Positions 56,401 through 60,954 are shown, counted from the first letter of the stretch. The stretch: 64,000 bases of DNA from Pseudoips prasinana (GCA_951640165.1 OX621259.1:5208001-5272000), one strand, 5' to 3'. Notes: generated from the sequence alone by a model not told the origin. Numbers and translations are program-made.

Positions 56401-59233
56401 ACGTAACATGTCTGTTTGTCCTGAGTCCGGGTGTAATTATCCATATAATTATGTATTTATAAAAGAAAAGCTGTATATGTAGTATATCTTCGCTCGTTAT
56501 ATCATTTTGTCTCCCGCTTTACTCTGGAGGGAAGCGGAACTATTCATTTTCGTACTCCGTACATGCGTGAGCCTCACCGCTAAATGTCTTTCGTTTGTGT
56601 GCCATTGTTGATCCTGTCTTACAGGAACTGCAATGGTGGATAAGAGGGAGGGACTAGGCCCCAAAAAAAATTGTATCAGTTATCTGGTTTCCAGCTAGTA
56701 CAAGCTCTGCTTAGTTTGAGATCAGATGGCTGGGGGTAAATAACGTCAAAGGAAGGATATTATTATTATAACATTCTAATCCTGACCTCGAAATTTCAAT
56801 ACTCTTAATAATTGTGTTAAAACGAATTTGAAATTGCTTGTTAAAAATAAGCAATTCTTTTTAAGACAATTCATTTAGTATCTAGTGGCGCTTAATTTTT
56901 AACACTTGTTAATTAGGGTTGACTTGCTTCTTCCCTTAATTTTTAAAAACAGAATGGCGAGACTTAATAAACATCAAACGTTAAACGAAAGTATAAAAAT
57001 AAATAAAGTGCTCTATAGTTACGCCTTTGTTATTTTTAAAATAACTTTATTATTGTGAACAGCATCTATTGTACATATAAAAACTTATTCCTTTTTAAGG
57101 TAAAGATTTATTGACCTTGGTGACCTTGTGTTTTGGGTTCAAGCCCCGCATAGAGCAATTATTTTGATGACGTAAAAATGTTTCTTTTGAGCCTGTGTGT
57201 TTTATGTGTCCGTTGCTGGCTTGATTGTTTGCAAAGTCGTTTGGTACAGGGCTTATTTCAAATAACCCATTTTTGGTTTTTTGGTTAATGTTTTTTCAGT
57301 AAGTAGGAAAGATACAGTAGTAAAGATTATTCATAATTATCATAATACTTATTCATTACAGGAACCATACCAGCAGCAATGGGGCTCATAGCTTTGGCAT
57401 ACGCTCCTAAGAACGTTTTAATAGTAGAAATCATACTAATTATCACATGCGCTTTTAAGATATCAGCACATTCGGGATTCCAGGTAATATTGTTTATTTA
57501 GAAAGTCGATTGTTTCTTTAATTTTCAAACTATATAATCTTTATATCATTATAATCTTGTTTTTATTTCTCAGATCAACCACATTGATATTTCACCAAAC
57601 TACGCTGGAACTATGATGAGTATCAGTAACTTCATTTCCAACATTGGCTCATCATTCTCTCCCATCGTCATCGGCTTTATTCTGACTGACGTTGTAAGTA
57701 GATATTTATATTAATACACGTGTTAGCTTCACTTGTTCGGTGTAGGATAGATTCTGGATTGGACCAATTCGTGATTCGGCAGATTCCTAATTTGACTGAT
57801 TCGTGTATTGGGCAGATTCTCGGATTCTACGGATTAGCTATACGGCAGATACAGTAGAAAATAAAATAGCTAGTGGAACCAAAGGCGTGCACCTTAAACT
57901 TAATAATAATGAAACGGAATAATACAAAATATAGAATGTTATACGTAAGACAACAAGGACAAGGAAGTACTTTCAAAGCCAAGGATAAGGAAGGATGCTA
58001 TTTGCACCACCCTCCCGCCCGCAAAAATATGCACATGCAAAAACGACAATAAAAAAAGCAAATTCCATGCGCCAGTACGATACCCAACACGTGTTTCAGT
58101 CCTCCACGAACCATTCTCAAGGGCTGCTAACTCTTCGAGTGCTCAGTCTCATTCGACCACTCGAAGAGTTAGTATAGTAGTCCCGGCTTGATTAGAGTGA
58201 CAATAGCGGAATTAACACTACATATTGATTTTGAATTTTGATTGTTATGGATTTCCGCAAAGTAACGCCTTGGAATCAGGCTTTACTTTTCTTATTATAC
58301 ATTATTTATTTTATTATTTTCGAAAACCGTATTGCCAACCTTATCCATATGGCAAATATGACGGGCCTGTTGGCGTGGTTGGCAAATGCTTGCTTTTCAT
58401 GCCGGAGGTCGTGGGTTCAATTCCCACTCGGGACAAATATTTATGTGCATGAACATGTCTGTTTGTCCTGAGTCTGGGTGTAATTATCTATATAAGTACA
58501 TATGTATTTACAAAAGAAAAATAGTATATCTAGTATATCAGTTATCTGGTTTCTATAGCAAAAGCTCTGATTAGTTTGGAATCAGATGGCCGTGTATGAA
58601 TAATGTCCCAAGATATTATTAAATAAGCAAATAAATCATAACAGTAACTTGGCATGGTTCACTGAGAAGCTTGACTTTGGCGGCTTATATGGTACAAATC
58701 CTGCCAATTATATGAATGTTTACATTTAAATTTAGTGCTTGGTCATTTTTAAATACATAATTACTGAATTTCGGCCATAAATTTAGTTACATACTCAATG
58801 CACGTGAGGCGCAGCGGCTAAGACAGTCGCCTCGCCCCTTCGTGTCGCGGGTTCGTTTTCCACGCCGGACAACTATTTGTGTGACCCATAAATCGTTGTT
58901 CTGAGTCTAGATGTAATTTATGTCCGTCTAATTATATGATTGTAAAGTACCCCGCGACACAGGGATGACATTCCGCAGAGCGGGCGTCGTGTTTAAAAAA
59001 AAATAATAATAATAATTTCGGTTATAAGTCTAATGTTACATGGCTTAATTATTTCCTTACAGACCAATGTTATCCTTTGGAGACAAGTATTCTTCGTGGC
59101 AGCTGGTTTTTACGTCGTTACGAACCTGGTCTATGTAATATTTGGCACGTGCAAAACAGCTGACTGGAATGACCCACCGAAAGAACTAAAAGAACTTGAT
59201 GAAGAAAGGAAACTGATGACTCAGATAAAATGA
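17416..59233 (+). CDS. SLC17-type anion transporter, gene 3 (complete, ten coding exons, very large introns)
   Basis: Exons: 17416-17464, 31882-32078, 34811-34996, 35802-35940, 45954-46171, 52113-52262, 56206-56338, 57362-57483, 57574-57693, 59063-59233. They sum to 1485 bases, in frame, 494 residues, with the same intron positions and phases as gene 2. The first exon was found by pattern: ATG at 17416, 49 coding bases, GTAAAT donor, the same length and phase as gene 2 exon 1 and a similar hydrophilic peptide ([16 protein letters not shown]). The loop after span 1 has three packed sequons (N61-K-T, N64-S-T, N68-Q-T) against one in gene 2. The span 2 motif [20 protein letters not shown] and the [17 protein letters not shown] segment are intact. 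Intron 4 uses a GC donor (35941). Introns 1 (14.4 kb) and 4 (10.0 kb) are filled with LINEs and SINEs. There are no stops or frameshifts in coding exons, so it looks functional. Exon 1 is the least certain part. Confidence 0.87.
17478..17925 (-). pseudogene. Jockey-like LINE 3' fragment, frameshifted
   Basis: On the minus strand, two overlapping frames carry [20 protein letters not shown] and then [19 protein letters not shown] and [14 protein letters not shown], the C-terminal end typical of Jockey-type ORF2. It needs at least two frame changes. It lies in gene 3 intron 1 only 14 bases from exon 1. Confidence 0.75.
18120..18635. other. Unassigned sequence in gene 3 intron 1
   Basis: Non-coding. 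A block at 18320-18590 (GATCGCCCTCCTTTTATGCC...) looks repeat-like, but I could not place it. Confidence 0.35.
19096..22038 (-). pseudogene. LINE ORF2 (AP endonuclease + reverse transcriptase), two frameshifts
   Basis: The endonuclease part (414 residues, from 22038) shows [30 protein letters not shown] and the ITDHAPV active-site end. A frame change in the T run near 20850-20860 joins it to the reverse transcriptase frame ([42 protein letters not shown]). A second frame change lies just before the catalytic YADD, whose codons are at 19959-19948. The C-terminal part (19911-19096) has the usual LNVDKT and LGIFID motifs. All catalytic motifs are present, but in three frames. Confidence 0.88.
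22416..23371 (-). pseudogene. LINE ORF1 (coiled coil, RNA-binding, FP-like C-terminus), one frameshift
   Basis: The first part (23371-22706, 221 residues) opens [13 protein letters not shown], followed by a basic stretch, a long coiled coil (about residues 55-155) and an RRM-like segment ([10 protein letters not shown] to VEFQS). After a one-base frame change near 22710 the frame continues to 22416 with [19 protein letters not shown] and IFLRKKEG. That end resembles the C-terminal domain of baculovirus FP/25K proteins, known from ORF1 of many insect LINEs. The expected role is nucleic-acid chaperone in the retrotransposition particle. Confidence 0.75.
23471..23541 (-). promoter_or_regulatory. 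tRNA-like A-box/B-box sequence upstream of LINE ORF1
   Basis: On the minus strand, TGGCCTAGTGG (A box) is followed 30 to 40 bases on by CGTTCGAGCCC (B box), ending about 100 bases before the ORF1 ATG. There is no acceptor-stem pairing, so it is not a tRNA gene. It is either an internal RNA polymerase III-type promoter of the element or the head of a SINE inserted in its 5' UTR. Confidence 0.6.
23720..24490. other. Unassigned sequence upstream of the antisense LINE
   Basis: AT-rich with a short GC-rich patch (24035-24080, CGGTCGACCGTCCGCGTCCG). It may contain the LINE 5' end; nothing else is identifiable. Confidence 0.35.
24495..25062 (-). repeat. 142-bp tandem array, four units, derived from a short RTE element
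   Basis: CAGCCGAGCGACGTCCACTG starts at 24495, 24637, 24779 and 24921, an exact 142-base period with only a few substitutions between units. Each unit in reverse reads CGATCGCCAACTCATCTGCC...AGGCCGTACTCCAGCAGTGG, the 3' half of the short RTE derivatives. The matching 5' part follows once at 25062-25140. Confidence 0.92.
25184..25432 (+). mobile_element. tRNA-derived SINE, family B, full copy
   Basis: The head TAGTTGGTAGTGCTCCTGCC with B box GGGTTCGAATCCC is followed by a body and a (ATT)n 3' end. The tRNA part is well preserved (A and B boxes). Confidence 0.85.
25618..25975 (+). repeat. Interspersed repeat family H, 5' part
   Basis: Begins GGCCAAGAGCGAGTCGGACT; body as in 26486-26800. It stops where the 490-bp inverted duplication begins. 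Confidence 0.7.
25981..26480 (+). repeat. Left arm of a ~490-bp inverted duplication
   Basis: From ATCTCACACTTAAAAGGGTG to TCAACAGGACTGATACAGTC. The reverse complement lies at 29165-29655 with small differences. It could be terminal inverted repeats of one element or two insertions of one repeat. Confidence 0.85.
26486..27075 (+). repeat. Interspersed repeat family H, full copy
   Basis: From CCGGCCAAGTGCGAGTCGGG to TGGCTACGGAACCCTAAAAA, including an (ACAG)n run at 26997-27018. The two ends carry the related sequences GGGTTCCG and CGGAACCC. Confidence 0.8.
27165..27680 (+). repeat. Interspersed repeat family C, long copy
   Basis: ACTAGCTGTGTCCCGCGGTC to CGCATTTATAATATTAGTGA. Contains a perfect hairpin at 27306-27351 (21-nt arms, GAAA loop). 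Confidence 0.7.
27927..28178 (-). other. 84-codon minus-strand ORF of unknown identity
   Basis: The frame is open ([20 protein letters not shown]...) and contains no transposon motif I recognise. Its start overlaps a SINE family A tail (28160-28215), so the first codons are SINE-derived. A decayed exon or a repeat fragment are both possible. Confidence 0.25.
28282..28625 (+). mobile_element. tRNA-headed SINE, family I
   Basis: The head GACTGCCTCGTTGGTCTAGC GGTAGCG with B box GGGTTCAAATCCCGG is followed by a long body (GGAGTTGGCGGTATTATACC, ATCGGATCATGAGAGTGATG) and an ATTATT end. Inverted copies: 45541-45902, 48924-49244, 53385-53765. Confidence 0.85.
29165..29655 (-). repeat. Right arm of the ~490-bp inverted duplication
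   Basis: Reverse complement of 25981-26480 from GACTATGTCAGTCCTGTTGA to CACCCTTTTAAGTGTGAGAT. Confidence 0.85.
29753..30068 (-). mobile_element. Family E repeat plus RTE 5' fragment, both inverted
   Basis: 29753-29870 is the family E repeat in reverse (GCGCTTTTTTAAAGTCTACG). 29880-30068 is the 5' half of a short RTE derivative in reverse (GGCAGACGGGTTGGC...GTTGCCCGTTCTCTGG). Confidence 0.65.
30070..30985. other. Unassigned part of gene 3 intron 1
   Basis: Non-coding. It contains one hairpin at 30715-30754 (17-nt arms with one mismatch, 6-nt loop). No element recognised. Confidence 0.4.
30990..31205 (+). repeat. Interspersed repeat family E
   Basis: TATTCACGTAGACTTTAAAA...GCGCTTGTAAATAGTCAGAACATG..., matching 5638-5830 and 45270-45490. 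Confidence 0.7.
31553..31692. mobile_element. MITE family F, intact palindromic copy
   Basis: CAGAAGCTAGCACATCCAAC on the left and GGGGTAGCTTGATGTGCTGG on the right are inverted termini of about 40 bases around TTTTCAACTTTATCACAAAA. It lies about 190 bases before gene 3 exon 2. Confidence 0.85.
32113..32448 (+). repeat. 30-bp minisatellite, eleven units, in gene 3 intron 2
   Basis: The unit is TTTCAATGTATTGTCTGGAA plus ten bases (GAAATCGCGA or variants), with exact 30-base spacing. Because 30 is divisible by three, several frames stay open over the array; these ORFs are artefacts of the repeat. It starts about 35 bases after the exon 2 donor. Confidence 0.95.
33105..34287 (+). mobile_element. 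Decayed pogo/Tigger-like DNA transposon with inverted termini
   Basis: The left end GACTCACTTATTGCTTTAGC (33107) is mirrored by AAGCAATAAGTGAGTC at the right (about 34271-34286), with further matching (CCTATAGG, GGGGAAA, ACGTACAAAATGAC). Inside, the frame around 33800-34010 reads as an acidic stretch, then [20 protein letters not shown], and after stops CLHWSHAS and FNCELCQ. That cysteine/histidine pattern is the C-terminal PHD-like end of jerky/pogo-type transposases. Most of the DDE domain is gone. Target-site duplication not resolved. Confidence 0.65.
33800..34010 (+). pseudogene. Transposase C-terminal zinc-binding remnant
   Basis: The reading frame has [19 protein letters not shown], then C-x-[12 protein letters not shown], stop, SCLHWSHAS, stop, [11 protein letters not shown], stop. 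Two in-frame TGA codons interrupt an otherwise collinear cysteine-histidine module. Confidence 0.55.
35028..35215 (-). mobile_element. tRNA-headed SINE, family J (reverse)
   Basis: Reverse complement of the 43981 copy: AAGACAACGCCCGC at the tail end, then GGACACAAATGATATCCAGACTCAGAACAA, and the head with GCGCGGGACTTGAACC. It lies 31 bases after the exon 3 donor of gene 3. Confidence 0.75.
35620..35752 (-). mobile_element. Short RTE derivative, 5' part only (reverse)
   Basis: GCTCGTTCTCTGGTATATG...GACTTCTACGCACCCCACAGGATGAGATGGG...CAACGTCAGCCACACA matches the RTE 5' UTR in reverse. Confidence 0.6.
35941..35946 (+). other. Non-canonical GC splice donor of gene 3 intron 4
   Basis: The exon ends TATGGAG and is followed by GCAAGT, which fits the AG|GCAAGT consensus of the minor GC-AG intron class. 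Using C instead of T is the only reading that keeps the 139-base exon length, the phase and the Gly codon shared with gene 2. The gene 2 equivalent at 9188 is GTCTGA. Confidence 0.8.
35968..36170 (-). mobile_element. RTE LINE 3'-end fragment (reverse)
   Basis: ATCAGCCGAAAGACGCCCCC, AAAGGCCTCTTC and CACGCTGCGTCTTTCGGTTC are reverse complements of RTE 3' coding sequence. Confidence 0.7.
36180..36490 (+). pseudogene. LINE 3' fragment (CR1/Jockey-like)
   Basis: The frame 36262-36471 has [22 protein letters not shown] and ends CYY, the same C-terminal module as at 4042. 5'-truncated. Confidence 0.5.
37140..37345 (+). pseudogene. Helitron Pif1-like helicase fragment
   Basis: The reading [15 protein letters not shown]...HVLCGQGKI, stop, [32 protein letters not shown] holds the TVHK.QG.TL motif (motif VI region) of Pif1/Helitron helicases. 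It is a short fragment with one stop. The preceding 36497-36905 stretch is non-coding and repeat-like. Confidence 0.7.
37500..40683 (+). mobile_element. RTE-clade LINE, near full length (copy 1)
   Basis: The 5' UTR (from GCTGTGTGGTGACGGCC) is followed by one long ORF and a 3' end of TGATATGATGATGATATGATG, typical of RTE elements. It lies in gene 3 intron 4 in the sense direction. Only one in-frame stop interrupts the ORF. It is immediately followed by copy 2 in the same orientation. Confidence 0.92.
37692..40664 (+). pseudogene. RTE ORF (endonuclease + reverse transcriptase), one in-frame TGA
   Basis: A single frame of 990 codons, stopped once by TGA at 38277-38279. Endonuclease: [33 protein letters not shown], and SDH at 38526-38534. 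Reverse transcriptase: [43 protein letters not shown] and the catalytic FADD at 39897-39908. The C-terminus has [15 protein letters not shown] and ends VQQWTSFG. Apart from the TGA nothing is lost, so this copy is young or the stop is ancestral. It would nick DNA and prime reverse transcription of its own and of the short RTE derivatives. Confidence 0.9.
40853..42468 (+). mobile_element. RTE-clade LINE copy 2: 5' region kept, 3' end missing
   Basis: Matches copy 1 from its 5' UTR (about 37580) to mid reverse transcriptase (about 39400), breaking at GAAGAATTACA near 42468. It has frame-changing small indels (for example near 41430 and 41700) and an internal deletion of roughly 230 bases near 41960 relative to copy 1. 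It shares the TGA stop of copy 1 (here 41533-41535). It is a dead element. Confidence 0.85.
42465..42624 (-). pseudogene. Protein fragment joined to the broken RTE end
   Basis: The minus-strand frame reads [20 protein letters not shown], then [15 protein letters not shown]. The pattern (helix, AG.......YG) recalls an uncharacterised protein common in insect repeat-associated sequence; I cannot name it. Its open frame continues into RTE sequence, so it is a chimera. Confidence 0.4.
42625..43460. other. Unassigned part of gene 3 intron 4
   Basis: No recognised element. A pyrimidine-rich patch (CCCCCTCCCCCCTCCTCCCTCC) lies at 43316-43338. Confidence 0.35.
43465..43978 (+). pseudogene. CR1/Jockey-like LINE fragment, 5'-truncated and frameshifted
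   Basis: Successive frames give [45 protein letters not shown], then [18 protein letters not shown] and [19 protein letters not shown]: the collinear C-terminal third of an ORF2 with deletions. Confidence 0.7.
43981..44188 (+). mobile_element. tRNA-headed SINE, family J
   Basis: GCACGTGAGGCGCAACGGCT head with B box CGGGTTCGAGTCCCG, body GTTGTTCTGAGTCTGGATGT, 3' end TTTAAAAAAAA. Directly abuts the LINE fragment. Confidence 0.85.
44495..44703. repeat. Asymmetric palindrome (left arm carries an extra 45 bases)
   Basis: Outer arms 44500-44546 and 44641-44690 are inverted copies. Inner arms 44592-44613 and 44619-44640 differ by one base around a 5-nt loop. 44547-44591 is present only in the left arm. 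The left arm matches 40684-40757, which contains the 45 bases. Confidence 0.88.
45270..45490 (+). repeat. Interspersed repeat family E
   Basis: TTTTTATTCACGTCGACTTA...GTCAGAACATGTTTGTAGTA, as at 5638 and 30990. Confidence 0.7.
45541..45902 (-). mobile_element. tRNA-headed SINE, family I (reverse), ends 51 bases before gene 3 exon 5
   Basis: Reverse complement of the 28282 copy; B box in reverse GGGATTTGAACCC-like near 45834 and A box GACCAACGAGGCAGT at the end. It supplies sequence close to the exon 5 acceptor. Confidence 0.85.
46185..46300 (-). mobile_element. RTE LINE 3'-end fragment (reverse)
   Basis: TCATATCAGCCAAAAGATGT and TTGCCCACGCTGCGTCTTTC match the RTE 3' end in reverse. Confidence 0.6.
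46790..47245 (+). mobile_element. SINE family A interrupted by another poly(A)-tailed SINE
   Basis: Family A runs 46790-46897 and resumes at 47161. Between them a 263-base insert (46898-47160) ends in eight or more A and is flanked by the direct repeat ATGTCTGTTT (46888-46897 and 47161-47170), a target-site duplication. Confidence 0.88.
47246..47430 (+). repeat. Interspersed repeat family C
   Basis: TAGAAATGCCCCGCGGTTTT...CACCTTTATAAGATTAGTAG; the same module as 456-612. Confidence 0.65.
47920..48155 (+). mobile_element. RTE LINE 3'-end fragment
   Basis: AAGTGGCAGTGGGAAGGGCA through CTTTCGGCTGATATGATGAT matches 40430-40675 with small deletions. Confidence 0.85.
48211..48376. repeat. Near-perfect palindrome, ~80-nt arms, 5-nt loop
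   Basis: Arms 48211-48291 and 48297-48376 are inverted copies with about five differences and one single-base indel; loop TTTGT. Confidence 0.92.
48924..49244 (-). mobile_element. tRNA-headed SINE, family I (reverse)
   Basis: Reverse of the 28282 copy, with a small internal deletion near 49158 and a damaged head. Confidence 0.8.
49615..50818 (-). mobile_element. R4/Dong-like LINE, 5'-truncated, 3' end intact
   Basis: Minus strand in gene 3 intron 5. It ends in (TATG)n, seen on the plus strand as TACATACATACATA at 49610-49623, after CTGGGAAACAGGCGTGAG. The 5' side stops at about 50818 against a SINE family A tail. Confidence 0.88.
49627..50818 (-). pseudogene. R4/Dong-like reverse transcriptase fragment, frame open
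   Basis: About 397 LINE-derived codons without a stop, from [12 protein letters not shown] to YPSGKQA. Motifs: [33 protein letters not shown], the catalytic [21 protein letters not shown], and the C-terminal GHLERM and GRGRPRRTF. The N-terminal fingers and any nuclease are missing. The ORF extends upstream to 50946 only through SINE sequence. Confidence 0.88.
50819..50925 (+). mobile_element. SINE family A tail
   Basis: ATATAGTATATCAGTTATCTGG ... TTAGTTTGGGATGAGATGGCCG ... ATATTATTATCA, the 3' third of family A only. Confidence 0.75.
50980..51600. mobile_element. RTE 3' fragment (reverse) followed by a LINE fragment (forward)
   Basis: 50980-51240 is RTE 3' coding sequence in reverse (AAGGCCATCCTCAAGGATCT, CTGCGTCTTCCGGTTCATTG). 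51245-51600 reads [20 protein letters not shown] and [13 protein letters not shown], the C-terminal tail of a Jockey/R1-like ORF2. Confidence 0.6.
51645..51975 (-). repeat. Interspersed repeat family D (reverse)
   Basis: Reverse of the 14150 copy. Ends about 140 bases before gene 3 exon 6. Confidence 0.7.
52288..52556 (+). repeat. Interspersed repeat family G
   Basis: GGGCGACAAACGAGCAAGCG to CTGTGCCCTACCCCTCTTAA; starts 26 bases after the exon 6 donor. Confidence 0.7.
52705..52895 (+). repeat. Interspersed repeat family C
   Basis: AACTAGCTGTGCCCCGGTTT to TTTATAATATTAGTGTGGTG. Confidence 0.7.
52955..53290 (-). pseudogene. LINE 3' fragment (reverse)
   Basis: The minus-strand reading [18 protein letters not shown] and [14 protein letters not shown] matches the C-terminal module of CR1-like ORF2. 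Confidence 0.55.
53385..53765 (-). mobile_element. tRNA-headed SINE, family I (reverse)
   Basis: Full-length reverse copy with ATAATAATAAT at its 3' end and a well-kept head (CTACCGCTAGACCAACGAAG). Confidence 0.85.
53948..54082. mobile_element. MITE family F, palindromic copy
   Basis: GTACAGACGCCAGCACATCC at the left and TGTTCTGGCGTCTGTAC at the right; the core is shortened. Confidence 0.85.
54218..54450 (+). mobile_element. Short RTE derivative (5' UTR joined to 3' end)
   Basis: TTGCTGTGTGGTTACGGC, ATCTCATCCCGTGGG, CTGCGATCGCCAACCCGTCT and GAAGCTTTTGTCCAGCAATG: the RTE 5' UTR directly joined to the RTE 3' terminus with no ORF. Others: 55238-55468 (-), 62395-62655 (+), 63634-63888 (-), partial 59408-59530 and 60955-61090. 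Confidence 0.85.
54467..54765 (+). mobile_element. SINE family A split by a 156-bp MITE
   Basis: Family A stops at 54531 and resumes at 54688. The insert 54532-54687 has inverted ends (GCTCTACCGGCTAAGTC and GACTTAGCCGGTAGAG) and is flanked by CCCAGG at 54526-54531 and 54688-54693. Confidence 0.88.
54806..54864. repeat. Perfect palindrome, 27-nt arms, 5-nt loop, made from a family G terminus
   Basis: GGGCGACAAACGAGCAAGTG opens the left arm and is the start sequence of family G. The right arm is its exact reverse complement; loop CTCTA. Confidence 0.93.
55238..55468 (-). mobile_element. Short RTE derivative (reverse)
   Basis: CAGCTGTAAAAAGTCCACTG, GGCGATCGCAGTAACATCAT, GACTTCTACGCCCCCACGGG, in reverse order of the 54218 copy. 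Confidence 0.85.
56403..56770 (+). mobile_element. SINE family A split by the same poly(A)-tailed SINE as at 46898
   Basis: Family A from AACATGTCTGTTTGTCCTGA to AGTATAT (about 56487), then the insert (CTCCCGCTTTACTCTGGAGG ... GAGGGACTAGGCCCCAAAAAAAA, to about 56670), then family A again (ATCAGTTATCTGGTTTCC). Target duplication not clear. Confidence 0.75.
56820..57340 (+). other. Gene 3 intron 7, remaining part
   Basis: No recognised element; a LINE-like or repeat origin cannot be excluded. Confidence 0.35.
58358..58622 (+). mobile_element. tRNA-derived SINE, family A (Metulj-like), full copy
   Basis: Head GACGGGCCTGTTGGCGTGGT with B box GGGTTCAATTCCC, body with GTGCATGAACATGTCTGTTTG and CTGAGTCTGGGTGTAATTAT, 3' end AGATATTATTA. 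The reference copy for this window. Confidence 0.88.
58799..59008 (+). mobile_element. tRNA-headed SINE, family J, ends 55 bases before gene 3 exon 10
   Basis: GCACGTGAGGCGCAGCGGCT to GGGCGTCGTGTTTAAAAAAA, then AATAATAATAAT. Full length. Confidence 0.85.
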
Positions 59234-59337
59234 CGTAATTAAAGAAGCTCATATAGCACAACAAAGATATTTTTACGTTTGTTATATAAAAATTAAAGTA
59301 GATATAGGCATAATATTTTTTTTACATTATCTTGTTA

Positions 59338-59343
59338 TTTAAT
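59338..59343 (+). terminator. Poly(A) signal candidate, gene 3
   Basis: AATAAA about 105 bases after the gene 3 stop codon at 59233; the best candidate in the first 200 bases of 3' sequence. Confidence 0.35.
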
Positions 59344-59407
59344 AAAACTTAACCATTACTCTATAGTAAAAGTAAATAACATAACTACATACACTATTTA
59401 TGTAACT

Positions 59408-59530
59408 ATCATCATAACAGCTGTATATAGTCCACTGCTGGACAAAAGCCCCCCAAGAATTACTTTGGCGGCAATGCCATAATCGCCACGCTTGACAGAT
59501 GTTGGTCGTTGACGTTGGCGATCGGATTAA
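59408..59530 (-). mobile_element. Short RTE derivative, 3' half (reverse)
   Basis: CAGCTGTATATAGTCCACTG to GTTGGCGATCG; the rest is missing. Confidence 0.75.
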
Positions 59531-59599
59531 AATGGTCATAGTATAGAATCATATCTTTCTTCCAGAAAATAGTGTAGGATTATCAGGATGGAGACGGAT

Positions 59600-60735
59600 T
59601 TAATTGAAACAACCTCTCGACACAAGTAATCCGAATATAAAGAATGGGAACACCCAAATACTCCGAAATATTTTATTCCGAATGTTGATGTTCCGATTTT
59701 GAAAAGTCCGAATTTCATAATACCTAAGAATTGTAATGTCTATTATTAAATATCACGAAATTTATCTTACTGAAAGTCGTAAATGCGATTTGTTAGTTTT
59801 CCGATTTTCATACGTTCTAAGAGCCAAATTCTCGAAGGGTTCTCGGTCCGAAAAACGACATTCCGAATTTCAATACTTCGATTAAACTAAAAGTCAACAT
59901 GGCTACAAAATTTTGTGATAGAAACGAATCGCTGCAAAACAGACTTTACGTAGTCTTGTCTGCCGTACCCTAGAGTGTAATTTAAGCCCACGTAGGCGCG
60001 GAGGGGTGAGGCGGCCCGCGAGCTGAGGAGCAGGTGGTTTGAAGGCCCGCCGCCGCGGCTGAGGTTGGCCGGCAAAGCCGGCCAGCAAGCCGAAGCTGCG
60101 GTGGTGAGCGTTAAAATCATCTGCGACGATAAGCTCGCGTGGGGCCGCCTAAACCCCGCAGCGCCGGAGCCGTGACAGAAACAATGCTTGCTGCATGTTG
60201 CATGCCTGCTTGCATGCTGCATGCTTGCTTGCATGCTTCATGCCTGCTTGCATTGCATGCTGCATGCCTGCATGCATGCTGCATGCCTGCATGCATGCTG
60301 CATGCCTGCATGCATGCTACATGCCTGCTTGCATGCTGCATGCCTGCTTGCAATCTGCATGCCTGCTTGCATGCTGCATGACTGCTTGCATGCTGCATGC
60401 CTGTCTGCATGTTGCATGCAGCCGCCTAGTACCAGATCCCCTCCATTGTTGGTGAATCATTTGGATTAGGTTAGGTTAGGACTGTGACCGGGGAAACAAA
60501 ATATTTTTATTCGAATTGATGATATTTCGAATTATCATTAAGTCGGAGTTTTTGTTATTAGATCATTAAAGCTCGGTATTTTGAGAATAGTAATTATAAA
60601 CGTTAGGAATATTGAAATTTAGAAATTATAAAACTAGGAGTAATGATAAGGCGGAGTTGTAATATTCGGAATTTTCTACCATTCGGAATTATAAAAGTCG
60701 GTATTTTGAAATTCGTATTTGTGTCTGTCGGAATA
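59600..60735. repeat. Composite repeat: reversed-polarity TCCGA/TCGGA motifs around a GC-rich core and TGCATG array
   Basis: 59630-59870 has about eight copies of TCCGA(A/T); 60510-60735 has about eight of (A/T/G)TCGG(A/T). Between them lie a GC-rich block (59975-60185) and an array of TGCATGCTGCATGCCTGCTT-like units (60185-60425). No protein, RNA gene or known transposon recognised. Confidence 0.7.
60185..60425. repeat. TGCATG-rich minisatellite
   Basis: Degenerate units of about 20 bases built from TGCATGC and CTGCTT. Overlapping ORFs on both strands of the CMLHACLHA type are by-products of the repeat. Confidence 0.92.
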
Positions 60736-60954
60736 AACTTTTTCGTATTAATGCAGTGTACCCATAAAGAATACGCCAAAATCAACACTACTCACTTGAC
60801 ATTTTAAAATCAGTGTTGCCACAATATAATTCAGAATCGGCAGAACAATACTACCGATATAAGATAGTAATTCGTCACTATTCAACAAAATATTATATTC
60901 AAAGAAATAAATATGAATTATCACGGTATTCTAATAAATTAACCTTACAATAGT

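Noticed and set aside
59887..60234. 115-codon minus-strand ORF over the GC-rich block
   Set aside because: The frame is open mainly because of high GC and the neighbouring repeat; no domain could be recognised.
60117..60469. Overlapping ORFs of the CMLHACLHA type on both strands
   Set aside because: They are forced by the TGCATG-rich tandem repeat and have no domain or splice context.
60460..60480. Telomere end
   Set aside because: Only three TTAGG units in the middle of ordinary sequence.
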